Below are positions 33,525 through 46,153 of a stretch of DNA of 64,000 nucleotides, piece by piece. The position numbers and the translations under genes were made by a program. The stretch covers positions 4,795,053-4,859,052 of the forward strand of contig NC_051093.1 in assembly GCF_901709675.1 (NCBI RefSeq). The letters are read 5' to 3'. The stretch comes from Syngnathus acus (taxonomy: Eukaryota; Chordata; Actinopteri; Syngnathiformes; Syngnathidae). The notes under the pieces were generated by a model. The model was not told the DNA's origin and ran no database searches. It worked only from the letters and a program-made list of their open reading frames with translations. Position 1 is the first letter of the stretch; every line of letters begins with the position of its first letter.

Positions 33525-34585
33525 TGTTGAATTTCTATATTTTAATCAATTATATAACAAGAGTGGCGCCGATGCCGCTGAGGGTTCTTGTTAATCTCCC
33601 CTCCGTCCTTTGGCTTGAGTCATAGGAGAAAGGGGCGGGGTTCTGTTTCGCTGTGTTTTCACGCCATTGGTTATTCACTTCCTGGTTTTGACTGACGTCA
33701 AAAAGAGAATTGTTTTGAGATGTTCACTCATTTGCAATAAATGTTAACGGCAGTATTTCTTTTAAAACTAGGGTGGTTCAATATGTATTGTTAAGATGAA
33801 CTGTTTATATATAAGTAATAAAATGAGTAGAAGAGCCACGGCTGCGTTTAACGTGGATGCCTTTGTAAACAGCGACATCTTTTGGATACATTTTACTCCG
33901 TCATACTTTTTGAACGGTAAAGCAAACATACCAAACATGTTTTTTTAAATTAACAATCACAGTGATGTTTTTGTTTTCTGTCATATATTTCTTTAAATGA
34001 CCCAAAATGGAAGGACACCAAAAGGAGTTTATATTTATACAACATGACGTAAACGCGTCAGTAAAGGTCTCCGCGCAGGCGCAGTACGATGTAAACACAG
34101 GCGCAGCGGCTGGTCATGGTAGATAAACTTCGTTTTTTTAGCCGATGGATTTTAAAACTACAAGTTTTTTTTCAATGAGTTCGGAGTTTATCATGTGTGG
34201 AGATTGCATCGGTATGAGGAAAGATAATTAACGCGTGTTTTAAACGACGAACTTCAGGTGGCTACTTTTCGCTTATCAGCATAAAGGCTAACGCTGTTAG
34301 CTTGTGAGTGACGACCAAGAAAGAGGGCTTATACACTTTAGGAGACACCATTTGGCTATTATGTGAAAGTAAAGTATCTGCGAAATTTTCATATAACACA
34401 CATATAACGTGTATGATTTTCTCACTTGTAGCAATGGCTAATTTCATCACATAAACCCCAATTAGCCGCCCAGTTAGTTAAGCTTGCTAATAGCTGCCAA
34501 ATGCAAGCTACCCGCTAGCGCGATTGTTGGACATAGAGGGAAATTCTTGAAGGACTTCATCTACATTGATATTTGTGGTCATCAC
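33525..34585. promoter_or_regulatory. Intergenic promoter region, hid1 (minus) and vcf1 (plus)
   Basis: Two head-to-head genes share this 1.06 kb. NRF1-like GCGCAGGCGCAG lies at 34073-34084 with a second GGCGCAGCG about 20 bp on; this probably marks the vcf1 start site. The hid1 side (33590-33720) is moderately GC-rich without a clear core motif. No ORF is supported. Confidence 0.4.
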
Positions 34586-35341
34586 ATGTTGACTGAAAGC
34601 AGGTGAGTGATTCGTTCATCTCTCAAACAATAACCATCTGGCAGTGATAACAGGCTGTGGATGCGTGTTAGCATTGATAAGAAAGCGATAAGAAAAAGAG
34701 CACAATCAACGTGAACATTTCCTTTTCTGAGATATACACAGATATACACAGATGTGGCATCTGTAAAGGAGCTTATGATATTTTAAGGGTAGGAAATGGA
34801 GGACCATATGTAATATTTTAGTTCTGCACAAATGATGTGGCACCATAAAGCTGATGTTGATGTCTTCAATCTGTTACATTTATAGTTATTGTGTTTATAC
34901 AATTGCTAATGTATGTTTGCCACACAGGAAAAGGCAACACAGTGGTGGTGATGAGAGTGGTCACCTGGTTCCTCAAGCCAAAAGGCCGAACCAAGCTCAC
35001 CCGCTTTCCCCCGAGCTGGGACGAGATGCCTGGGACTCGGAGGTAAAAATAAAAATATGTCTGTTTTACAGCTTGCCCAGACACATTTGTGAGTGGCTCA
35101 TTTCAATTGACAAGGTGCTTTATTGTTTCAGTGGTCCAACAGCTCCAGCAGCCTCAGCAGCCCAGAGCACGCATCTGGCAGCTCCAGCGGTAGCCGCTGC
35201 GCCGCGGGCCCTTGCAGCCCCCTCAGCTCCGGCGAATCATGCGACTCGGCCGCCTCTTATCTGCTTATCAACCGCATTCTGAGGGAGGCGCACTTCCAGA
35301 GCTTGCTCAGCCGCTGCCAAACGCGAGAGACGCAGCTGTGA
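34586..35341 (+). CDS. vcf1: VCP nuclear cofactor VCF1 (FAM104A family)
   Basis: Three coding exons, 34586-34602, 34928-35042 and 35132-35341, join in phase to 113 residues. It begins MLTESRKRQHSGGDES, with basic clusters RKR and KRPNQ that fit a bipartite nuclear signal. A Ser-rich linker follows, and the protein ends with the conserved helix SYLLINRILREAHFQSLLSR. This closing helix is the FAM104 family hallmark that binds the VCP/p97 N-domain; the family promotes nuclear import of VCP. The first exon carries only 17 coding nt, so the start is supported by phase and family likeness more than by length. The older gene name is fam104a. Confidence 0.88.
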
Positions 35342-35872
35342 CCTTGTGATATTTGCTAGTCAGCTATCAGGGAGGGGAAAATTATCAGCAATAATTTAAG
35401 AACTGGGACCAAACTAATGCTAAAATTGGACGGGAGCTGCCAAAATGACGAGTTTAGGACCAGTCGCTTTGACTTGTTTAGGATGTGTGGGTGGTTCTGC
35501 AGTCTCAGGGAGGTCGTGGTTGTGAACTTTTCTGTCCTTTTCCCCTTTCTAGTTAGATCCAAAACACTCATCTCCAGAGCGGCTGATTTTAGCTTGTCCT
35601 TTCTGTTCAGTGAAGAGAACGACTACTAAACAAAATGCACAGCACAGCAGCCCCTCCATGTGTATTTGTGCCTGGTATGTCCACTGTCCATCCGAAGAGC
35701 CGGGGGGGGCGGAGGCTCAGCCTTTTTTTGAACAGCATTTTTCTCTTCTTCATGATTTTAGTTGTGTACATGAATGACATTGATTGCCACTGTTATTGTA
35801 AATGATTTCAAAGTAAAAGTTTTTTTTTTTAAGTATCTTTTGTTTGGTCATCTACAACCACTAGATTATGTC

Positions 35873-35878
35873 AATAAA
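35873..35878 (+). terminator. Polyadenylation signal, vcf1
   Basis: AATAAA about 530 bp past the vcf1 stop, preceded by a T-run and followed by AT-rich sequence. Confidence 0.5.
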
Positions 35879-36099
35879 AAAACACAAAATGAAAGCAACT
35901 AAAGGGAAATTAGTGGAATGTTATTCATAGCCATATGAATCAATAAGTGTATATTTATCGCACTGAAGTCAGAACAAGCAGGAACCAAAATTGTGTCCAT
36001 GCCCCGTTATTTATAGACCTGACTATTTAAAAAAAAATTTCCCGACATCATAAGTCTAAGCAGGAACTTTGATCCTCGCATTCTGGCTCTTAATGAACA

Positions 36100-36360
36100 A
36101 GCGGGTGTGCATTGAGTCCCTTACTAATGAGCTCTGACCTGTGAGCAGCCAAAGACTTCTTTAATTAGCACACCGCACGTCCTTGTCTCACACGCACAAT
36201 AACAGATCACGCGCATTAGTGTGACCCGCGTCGCCATGGTTACCCCCTCAGCCACAACCGGTCCCTATTAGTCAGTTAGTCATGATTGATGCTTAATTAG
36301 AGATGACAAATGAGGCGATGGTAATTCGGCGCGAGGCATTTCTCTGATTCATGACGGTGT
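36100..36360. promoter_or_regulatory. Candidate conserved non-coding element A
   Basis: Mixed-composition block with TTTAATTAGC, GCTTAATTAGAG, CCATGGTTACC and ATGGTAATT, unlike the AT-rich flanks. TAAT-core density suggests homeodomain binding; conservation is untested. Confidence 0.3.
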
Positions 36361-38929
36361 TACTGTACTGGAGATGGATTCGTTTTATTACGGTCACATA
36401 TTCACTCGCATTGGTGCTTGTTGTTTTTTGGGGAAATACGTGCTAATTGCTACGATGTCATTTGAAGCAGGAAACACTTTTATATACTGCAATAACCCAT
36501 ATCGATCAAACTTATAGTACGTTGTAAGATTTAAATATGCCATCATGGTTTAATTATTTCTTTTTAATGGGATGGTATGATTTTTTTCTTACACCTCCAA
36601 AAATTCCAACTTCAGTGTCATCAAGAATATATTAATGTTGAAAAAAATACAACATGCAATTTCTATAAAAATTTTTTAAAAAAATTCTTATAACATTTGG
36701 TTACAATTTTGATTTTGTTTTCTTCAAGACAACCTTTATGCTTATAATATATATTTGTATGTTGTAATTGTGTGTAGTTAACTATTGTTTTGTCATGTAA
36801 AATATATTTTTACGTGACATTAGCCCAATGTAAAATGTCACACAATAACACACAAGATTACAAACAAATTATACAAAATAAATAATCAATCCATCCTTGT
36901 ATATAAAAATTGAAGAAGGGGGTACAATATTACAAAAAGTGCTCAAAAAGCTCAGTAGAGGGCAGCACATGCTCCCTCCTGTAAACTAATTCAGGAGGAT
37001 CTGTGTGAAAGTCTTGTAGGAGATCATTTCTCTCCCTCTCTCTATCCATACGTACTTTCTATGCAGCACACAGATATGAAGCTGGGCGATGATGAATGAC
37101 TCAAATCAGTTGAGCGAGGAGGCAGGAGAGAGTTAAATGAACTGTCCGGGTTCCGGGGTCTATGTATGCGCATATATTGTTATATTTTTACTGTGGCCAG
37201 CAGAAACAACAAGCGCAAAAAACATAAACGGGTTAGTCGTGTCTCCTTTCTATTTGGCCGTGTCCTTTGGGCTCGGATCCTAATCGCTCCTCAAAGGCGA
37301 GAAGATCTGGGCGACGACAACAAAATTCTTCTATTCATCAGCGTCTGCTTTCACCTTCAACTTGAAAGCTCTGCGAATCGTCTCTAGCCTCCCTTTCAAG
37401 TTTCCTCGCAGAAACGGGGCCTTTGGTGGTTTGAATATAACCAAAATGTCACGGTGAACACGATGGAAAGCAGGAGCGAGCTAAATCCGAGCTCCTCTTT
37501 GCCAGAACGTGTTTGGGCAGCTGTTGCCTGGCATGAGGCGCCCGTTGGCTTTGGCGTCCATGAGGTCCCGACGCCAAGCCAAACATCTGCTTTGCCTCCT
37601 CCCCGCCGCCATTTTTTTTTTTGCCTCGGTATCAGACGAGAAGGCTCGCCCCCCATGCGAAGAATTAATGACCCAGCGTGCAAATTAGCGGTGCCCTACT
37701 GCCCCGTCCTGGCTGGCACAGGAAAAGGTCAGGGGCACGGCAGTTGGACAACAAGATTGAGGGTTCAATGTGGGAAGTATTTTGCAGGACGACATTGAAG
37801 AGGTGGACTTGAAAGGCAAGGCAACAGTTTTCATACTTCTATTCGAAAAATGCGTGAGTAGAGAATTAGCATGGTGATTAGCTTTGCTTCGCTAGCTTCG
37901 ACTGGAAATGAAAACATCTCTTTTTTTTCTTTTACATTTTTAAAATTGACCACTAATCCCGCAATAAATGGTTATAACTCACTTTTGGAGCTCAAGTGCT
38001 TCTAAAAGTACTACTTGAGCTCTGCACCACTTCAAATGTCGACATTCACCTGTTTGAAAAGTCGTAAAAGTGCAACTCGCCGTATGGTTGAGGGCGCAGT
38101 TATAGTCGATAAAAAGGTTCTTACGGCTCTTACGACGAGCGTAAAAGTTCGAGGACCTTCTCCACTTGTGTACAAATCAGTCGACGCTGGCCCTGACAAT
38201 CCTGCTCGCTGGCAATGAGAGCTGGCTAATCTCAGCACAGAGTAGCCTAAACACATAGCTGATACCCCCGCCCCCCCAAGCAAAACGGTCGACTGGCCTC
38301 CCTCGAGCCAGCCAGTGTTTCGAAGGCAGCGCTGAGATAACCGACAGGCTTGGCATGCTCGGGTCAGTGTCTCCGCTTCCACTTTACGGCTTGTCCCCCC
38401 CTCCCCCTTCCTCCAACCTCCGCCTCCCATTCAATTTCACACAATGTGCTCCGGAGACAATGTACAGTAGACTGTTTTCATTGCGCGGCCGAGCCACAGT
38501 CAAGGCCTCTATCGATCATCATAAACGTTCGCCCCCAGAAGCCTGAAAGAAAGGCTGAGCGCAGTCTTTTTGTGCCTCGCGTCGCAGAGTTTTACGGCCG
38601 GCGTTGGCTCCTGTCCCTAAAAACGTGACTCGCTTTTGGAGCTGTTGGAACAGAAGGGCGCTATTTCAAGCGGGACACTCGCATACCAACAATAAGGCCC
38701 TAGCTTCTTCTATTACGACATCGTTGTATTTTCTGGCAATCTGGAAGCCCCTTGACCCTGTGCTACCACCTACTGCTCAGTCGTGGCTACTACAACGGAC
38801 ATGGTTTCTACCTCGCTTTCGACTGACGGCGAGTGCGAACCTGGGGCTCGGCGCCTCTCGTAGTCACCAAGGTGCAATTTGTTGCATTCGGACTATAACT
38901 GTCAGGAAGAGATACACTTCCACTTAAAT

Positions 38930-39070
38930 AGCTGCCCATAATCTGCCCATCTCCCCGTATTATCCTAATTGAACCCATGGGCGGCCAGCGCCCATCAATA
39001 GCTGAGCTCATCTGCAAATTAATAAAACATGGGCCCTCACCAAATCTATGCCCAAGCTACTTAGAGCCAC
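38930..39070. promoter_or_regulatory. Candidate conserved non-coding element B
   Basis: Block with CCTAATTGAACC, GCAAATTAATAAAACATGGGC and AGCTGAGCTCATC. Its composition contrasts with its surroundings and it has no ORF. The enhancer role is inferred. Confidence 0.25.
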
Positions 39071-39655
39071 TGAAGCAGAGCGTTTAGATTCGCCGCCAAA
39101 GAAATGGAGGTGCAATAAAGTGTGTGGCGATGTTATCTTCTTTTTCCTTCAGAGGTTATATAACAATTGAATAATTCCTGTTTCAAATACAGTTGTAATC
39201 AAGCTTAACCTCAAATAACGAATGCTTTCCTCAGAGTAAATTGTTGGTGCCTCGCCAGTCATGAACCAAACTGCACGTCAGGCCTAGCTTCCAAATGCTG
39301 CACTGAGGACTATTAAAGTTATCATGAAGTCAGGTGAATGATCCATGGAAGTACAAGATGGCTGCAGTGGGGGGGGGGGCTTTGGACAGCGCGTCGATTC
39401 GGACCGACACGTTACGTGATGCGGGAGTCAACGAAAGCGCCGCTCATCATCATAAGACCTCCATCTTAATAACAGCGAATCCTGCAGGGCCGTAAAAAGC
39501 AGCCAGAGGTTATTAAAGGCATCTATCAAGTCGGCAGTGCCGATGATCACCCCTCTGTCGAACGTGAAAGCAAGACCGCGGCGACCAAACGCTTCACTTT
39601 CTGTCTGCCGCGCTAGCAACAAAAAAAGTCGAGGGAAGTACAAAGTGCCATTGCA

Positions 39656-39674
39656 AGGAAGGAAGGAAGGAAGG
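39656..39674. repeat. (AAGG)n microsatellite
   Basis: About five tandem AAGG units. Confidence 0.9.
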
Positions 39675-40331
39675 ACGGACAAGGAGAACCAGTAATGGAT
39701 ACACGACTGCGAGAAAAGCAAAAGCAAAAAACCTTCCTCCAAAGAAAATAGTGAGTAATGCATTGGACGGAGTGGAGGTAATGACACAAACCCAAACTAC
39801 GTTATTTTATTTTTCTCCGAAAAGATAATAGAAAGAAAAGAATACAAGTCCATTTCCTAATTTTTCCTCACAATACTTTGAGTGTTGCTCAGAAAACTAC
39901 TCCCGCATGGAGGCCATGTGCGCCGCATGTGTGTTTGCTAACGCTAACGATTTCCCACGATGAGCATGATGTAACAAAGCGTAACGTCAACTTGCATTAC
40001 TGGAAGTGGAGATCACGCGCCAGTGTTGAAAGTTGCCGCGTTGATTAACATAAAATAAAAACGGGACCTCCACTCAGCGCCATTGTCGCCAGCCGTAAAA
40101 AGCGAAGCCTCGAAGACATTAAGTGGGCGATTTACGGCCGGCGTATATTTGAAAGGAGGCTCGCTTAAACCTTATGAAGTCTCCCTTTCGCTTTCCTCCC
40201 TGTTGCTTCCGAATGCCTACCATTTCCCCGGCTTTATTTTCATTGGCTTTTAAGGCAGTGCGCTTGATAGTTTGCCTTTCAACGCACGGACGGCGCACGA
40301 GAACACACACAAAGAAAGCCGAGGGGCATTC

Positions 40332-40352
40332 AAAAAAAAAAAAAAAAAAAAA
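40332..40352. repeat. Poly-A run
   Basis: About 21 consecutive A; a similar run of about 20 A lies at 40921-40940. Neither is joined to a recognised retroelement. Confidence 0.9.
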
Positions 40353-41539
40353 GGGGATTTTCCCGCTCAATGCCGGTTGCAGGGGTCACGCGCGGCAGGT
40401 TTTAAAGCGTTTCTACCGGTCCCGGCAGCGGAGGGGGGGGGCATTAATTGATTGTCCGCCTCTCTTTGGTGAAGTGGCTTTATGACGGTTGCTGAAATAA
40501 AAGCCGCAGTGGTAGATCAGCGGCGGGCGGGCGGGCGTACGAGCTGGAAATTGCCCCCGCGCGTTTTAATCTGCCATCTCCCGGGTTCTCATAACACTTT
40601 ACAGCTCGATACATCTCATCAGCTTTTACGGGGCCGGCGTCACACAAAAGATCACTTTCCGTTTTTTTTTTTTCATTCAATCTTTCCATCAAATTTCTGG
40701 CTTTATTTTTTTGAAACTTGTTATGTAAGTCTTTCTTTGAAACGTGGCTGTATGATTGCAAAGGAGCGCATGAACCTATTTGGAGTTTTCAAGCTGACAT
40801 TTTTCAGAATCCAATGCAAAACGTTTTAATCATTTAATTCTAATTCCTGCCACTTAAAGTTTCGACTATTGTTCCTTGTCCAATAAGGTTGCTATCAAAG
40901 TTACTCCATTATACTCATATAAAAAAAAAAAAAAAAAAAACGTTGGCTGGTCTGGAGCAGATGGCGCCATCTCCACGCATGGCAACAGCTGGAGTTGAAA
41001 GCACATCTGCCCCGCTGGGGACGGCGAGCGAGAGCGAGAGAGCCTGACCGCTTTTTTAGCTTTAGCGCTGACCTTCCCCTCGCATGTTTCGATCGGGCTT
41101 TGGGAACGCGGCACCGGCGGGGGTGCTCTTCCACTGTCTGATTCACACACGATGACCTATCAAGCTCGCCCGCGGGGGGAAGCAAACGTCCGGCCCAATA
41201 ACGTCGTTCACACTCCCGTACACACCGCTGTGCTCTTTGTGCTCCGGCCGCTTTTACCTCCTTTTGTTCTACGACTGCTTCGCTCGCTCGCATGACTTTT
41301 ATAGATGAGCTCGGGGTATCATTTGTACGGTGACACTCTGCCTTCAGCACTGCCTTTTTATTCCAGCCATGTTTGCACAGGTGTACTTGATTCGTTTCAT
41401 TGTGTGAACGCTGAGCATTTATAAATGACTGCAAAGCGTTTGGCAGTCATGAAGTTGTCTACTTCCTTATTTTTTGCACGATGAAAAACTCCTTTGGGAG
41501 CCAACGAGCGCGACTCCTCCATCACCTTCCGCCGCCATA

Positions 41540-41850
41540 CATCTCACTTGGGCCCGGGCCCGTTTTGCCATCAATCTGCCGTCGGTCTCGTCTAATGAGC
41601 TCATTAAGCACCGGCGAACGATGATAAGAACCGCAGCGGCGATCCACTACGGCGTAAAGACGAGAGCGATCGGCGCTCTTTTTGTTTTCGCCGCTGTAAA
41701 CGCTTTGTCGTCGCGCAACTCGCACATCTGTCGTGCGCTTTTTATTGCGTGTGAAATTGCTCATTACGGCGCTTCTCTTTTCAGCGTGGGCCTAAACGCA
41801 TCCGTATTTCACGCGCGTGCTCGTTTCCACGGCGGCGTTATGGCGGCCAT
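41540..41850. promoter_or_regulatory. Candidate conserved non-coding element C
   Basis: GC-richer block with palindromic TAATGAGCTCATTA at 41595-41608, plus TTTTTATTGCG and GCTCATTACGG. The paired TAAT half-sites suggest a homeodomain dimer site; this is inferred. Confidence 0.35.
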
Positions 41851-44329
41851 TCAAAAATAAGGTGATGTGTTACAAGTCAGCCTGGAAGTCTTTAAGTTTT
41901 ATGTGCGTGCTTTTTGTGACTGGTGAGGGATTTGCAAACTGCCAAATCTACGATGTACATTGTACAGTGTTTTTTTTTTTTAAATTCTCCCTTTTCTCCC
42001 TTTTTCAAAAAGTTGGTTGAATCCTTACAACTCAGATGTGAAGCAGAAACGATGCTGAGACGGTAAATATACATTTTGTAATTCACTTGATAAAAAATTT
42101 GCAGACATTGTTATTTTACATCCATTTTTCTTGACTTCCTATCAAGATATAACACACCAGATAGATTCTTATTCATGTTTTAATTAAGAAAATGCAGTGT
42201 CTCAATGTTTTGGAAATGAAGACTACGAGAAGGATTTTGAGCTTTACGCTTTAAAACGCGCTGCAGTTATCGTGAACATAACTGACGGCAGCTGCTACAG
42301 CGCAGCCCATCAATACGTGCACATCAACCAATTTAATGGCCCAATCCCATCCAGTGAAGTTTTTATTCTCAATCCCGCCCGTAATCTAACGGCCTTTGAA
42401 CGTCTGCCACTCCGCCACCCCCCCCTTTCCCTCCCCACTTTGGCAGACATTTGGATCTCATTGAATGCGTTTACATCCTGCGCAAATTGAAAACACATGG
42501 CGGTCCGACCCACCTGGTTGCGATCAACTACCGAGTTGGGAAGACGACGACGAAGCGGAGCGAGGCTCGAGAACACCTTTTTGATACTACGAACGGCTCC
42601 CGTTTAGTTCCGCTTGGTTTCATTTGTTTCATGCGTTTCCAGTTGACTGGCTGGCCGAGACGTTTCGCCACAAGGGGGACTGCGGCAATACACAATGTTA
42701 GTTAGATCAACACATTTCTTTTTATTTTAGCGGGAGTGAGGAATTTGTTTCATTTGTTTGAAAGGGGAAAAATGACTTGAGCTATAGTTAGGGTTGAGCA
42801 CAATAAGATCATAAACTCCCAGTGGGATTTATTGTGGTCATCTCCAACTGTGCATTTGTTGTTGTTCTTCAGGATTTGTCTTTTAGTCCTCAAACTTTGA
42901 TGGCACCATCATTTTCCCATGGATGTCACTGCAGATTAAACAGCATAAAAAGTTTGGTGAAAAGAAACTAATCCATCAAGTGGACAGCAAATGTCCTCCA
43001 AACTTTATATCCCATGATGCCGCCTCCCTCTGTTGAGATTCTGCTTGTTGTTCCTGAAAGAATTCAGTAACATTTGCCATCATATGGTCAGTATAAATAA
43101 TCTAAGTGCTGCACTTTACCGCGTGGAGAGAATATGTGTGGAGCCTCCGTTGAGTGCACGTTGTTAATGGGGGCATCGGAGAGCAAGATGACCTTCATTG
43201 GCCCCGCCCCCACCCCCTGCGATCCATCCGTGCCCCATCTCACGCCACATCTGCTTTGACCATCTCCATCCCCCCGCCAGCACCTCATCAATCCCGCGTG
43301 TCATCGTTGCCACACTCGCGCCTATTGCCAAAGTAACCCGCGACACGGAGATGTGAAAAAATGATGAATGGATTTTTCCCGGACGGGAAGCGGCGTCGAG
43401 GAGGAGGAGAAGGCGCCCCACCCAAACGCATCTCTCCCAAATCCATTTTTCACTCGCTTGCCTCAGCCACATTTCTGTTATCCGTTAACCGAGTGGTCCT
43501 GTTCCACAAATATACTCCTCCAAAAATAGGGCTGCGTTTTTCTTTTTCTGAGGACGTTGGGTCCCCACAATGTTTTTTTTCTGGAAGAACCGCCCAGCGC
43601 TGTATTTGATCCGTTTGTGCTACGTGGACGACTCCGGCGCGTTTTATCGACGCCATTCCTTCACATCTGTCCATTTTCTTTAGCGCTTGTCCCCATCTGA
43701 CTTTGGGATGTCTCATACAATCGAAAGCACAAACGACCATTCACACTTACATCAACACTCAAAGGACAATTTAGAGTTGTTCATGGACAAGAACATTTTG
43801 TTTAGATGAAAATCACAAGCCTGCATTGGCAACATTTCTCATGTTTGTGTCCAAACACGCATTTTCTACACGCCGTGTCGGCAATATTTGTGGAATTTGT
43901 CATGGTGGGAATGCATCACTGCTGCGGGTTTCACACTCGCGTTGGAGTGGAGAATGTGTCACTTTTTCCCCCATATTAAATTCTCGGGAGGTCTCCTAAA
44001 ATAGCAGACATATACGAAACCAAAATGTTCTGGGGGGGAAAAATATAGCTAAAAAAAAATACGGGCAACAAATCTGGTGAGATTTGAGCAAGCTACTTTT
44101 TTTTTTTTAAAACTAGGCCTATCACTCGCATTTGAAAATTTCGCCAGGCATCCATGGCAATCACGCTTTCCCAGATTGTTTGTTCATCCATATCCATTCC
44201 TCATATCTGAATCAACTGGGAAATTCCAAAATGGAACTTGCCCAAAAATGAACCCAGAACGAGAAATGGTTTCGACTTCCTTAGTGGCTCTCCAGACTGA
44301 AACGCTCGGCCCACCCCCCACCCGTTCAC

Positions 44330-44410
44330 ACACAATAATCAACTGTATGACTAATTAGGCAACGACTTCAGCCGTAATTAATAAACATCCTCTTTTAATT
44401 ACATGGAGCT
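44330..44410. promoter_or_regulatory. Candidate conserved non-coding element D
   Basis: Closely packed ACTAATTAGG, CCGTAATTAATAAAC and TTTTAATTACATGG: three homeodomain-type sites within about 60 bp. Confidence 0.35.
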
Positions 44411-44659
44411 TTTCTTGAGATCATTTGTTGTGGTGGTTGTTTTTTTTCCCGGCGCCTTTTAAAAACAATCCTCGACGGAATCACGCCGCGTCTCTGACAT
44501 CAATTATATCAAATAAGACAAAGTGCTCTTGTTAAAACCACGCCGCAGACACTACACACAAACAAATAATCAATGGAAAAAAAGCATCAGGTAAAACACA
44601 TTTTTCCGACTTTTCTATTTCATCTCATCTAACCGGTATTATTTCCACGCGCAAACTCG

Positions 44660-44960
44660 CCTTGCTTGTATGACCAAGAAGAACAATGGCAAAGTCCCGT
44701 TTCATCCTTTATGACGCGTATGGAATTTGTAATGATTTTAATTAGGAAAGGTGCAGTTGGCAACGCTGACACTCCAGGGGGCCCGAAGCCAATTAAAAAT
44801 ATGTGCTGATCAAACAGCCGGCCCTCACTAAGCATGCACCGCTGTCCTCCCCCCCTCTCGCCGCCCTCCCCCGACCAGAGCCTTGTGCTCCCACCAAACA
44901 AGCAGCAACACAGATCTGGTTCAAGGTTCAGCTGCTCCCATTAGCTGCACATTACGGAGG
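44660..44960. promoter_or_regulatory. Candidate conserved non-coding element E
   Basis: Contains TTTTAATTAGGAAAGG, GCCAATTAAAAATATG, GCTGATCAAACAG and CATTAGCTGCACATTACGG within mixed-composition DNA. No ORF. Confidence 0.3.
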
Positions 44961-45139
44961 GCAATGACCAGCCAGTGGAAGTCCCGGAAGAGAAATCTTC
45001 AGAATCACAATCAAACGCCTGTGAGAAAATGTCACGCGGCCACAGAGGTTCCTTTTGATTCCCCCGTCCACGCTCACAAGAGACCCGGCTGAGCCCCCCC
45101 CCACCCGCCGCCTCACACTTCCTCCTATGACAAATGAGA

Positions 45140-45340
45140 GTGACAATCCAAGCTGGTATTAATTACCGACAGGCCAGAAATTGCAAATCCAAAAAAAGCC
45201 AGATATATTTTCCGAATGTTGGTATTCCTGAAGAATCGTCCATCTCTGTCACATCTCCTGGCCGCTATGAAGTCCCTCCTCCCTTTCCATCATTAGGCTG
45301 CTCCGTCTCTGCTGATTAATGACACTAATGAGCGTGCGCA
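45140..45340. promoter_or_regulatory. Candidate conserved non-coding element F
   Basis: Contains GGTATTAATTACCGAC (near palindrome), CATCATTAGGCTG and CTGATTAATGACACTAATGAG. Dense TAAT cores; the role is inferred. Confidence 0.3.
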
Positions 45341-46132
45341 GCCAGTCACTCCGTCACATTCCGTCTTGTGGCCGGGGACGTTCGACGTGTCCTCCTGCCT
45401 CGAGACGCCTTCAAGTCCTCCGCGAATGTGCGTGTCAAGTTTTTTTTTTTTTTTTACTTCTTATCGTTGTTGCCCCTGAGCTGACCCCGATTGATGTAAT
45501 CTAACCACCAAGGGGTAGATGGGACATCGAATTTAATTGGACAAGTGCATACAAAAAAAAAACATTCTTGTCACACAAACATATTTGTCTTAGCGCGACA
45601 CACGGGAAGTTGTTTTGTTTTTAGGAGCTCCCTGGCATGTTTTTCACAATCCCTACACACCAGTCACTGTACATAAACCACAGCATGCGCCGTAAGCCAG
45701 CCACTTCTCCTCCGAGGCTTTTTTAGCCTGCTGCGCCGCAACATCTGAATCCAAGAATCTCTTTTGTTTTTGTTTTTTTTAGTCGTCTTGTTACCAGGCA
45801 GCCTTTTAACTTTGCTTAAAACCATCACACAGTAAATGGTGGAAAAAAACGGTAATGCGTAACAAAACTAAAAGGGAAAATATTAGCAAAAATCAGACAC
45901 AAAAAAAAATATTGCCTACATTTTTTTATTTCTAAGAAAATAATAGAAGAATCTGTTGAGTAAATAAAATAAATCACATATGGTATTAGAAATAATCGGT
46001 TCCGGGTCATTGACAAAAAAAGTTTAGTGTTGACTAAAGTGTAAAAAAAAAAAAATGCAGGCCAATATAAAACTTAACTGGAAAAGCACTTGAAGTAACA
46101 TTTCAACATTCGATATTATCTATTGTGGGGTA

Positions 46133-46153
46133 GAAAGAAAGAAAGAAAGAAAA
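46133..46153. repeat. (GAAA)n microsatellite
   Basis: About five tandem GAAA units. Confidence 0.9.

Noticed and set aside
34736-34757. Short tandem copy of AGATATACAC
   Set aside because: Only two units; ordinary slippage in vcf1 intron 1.
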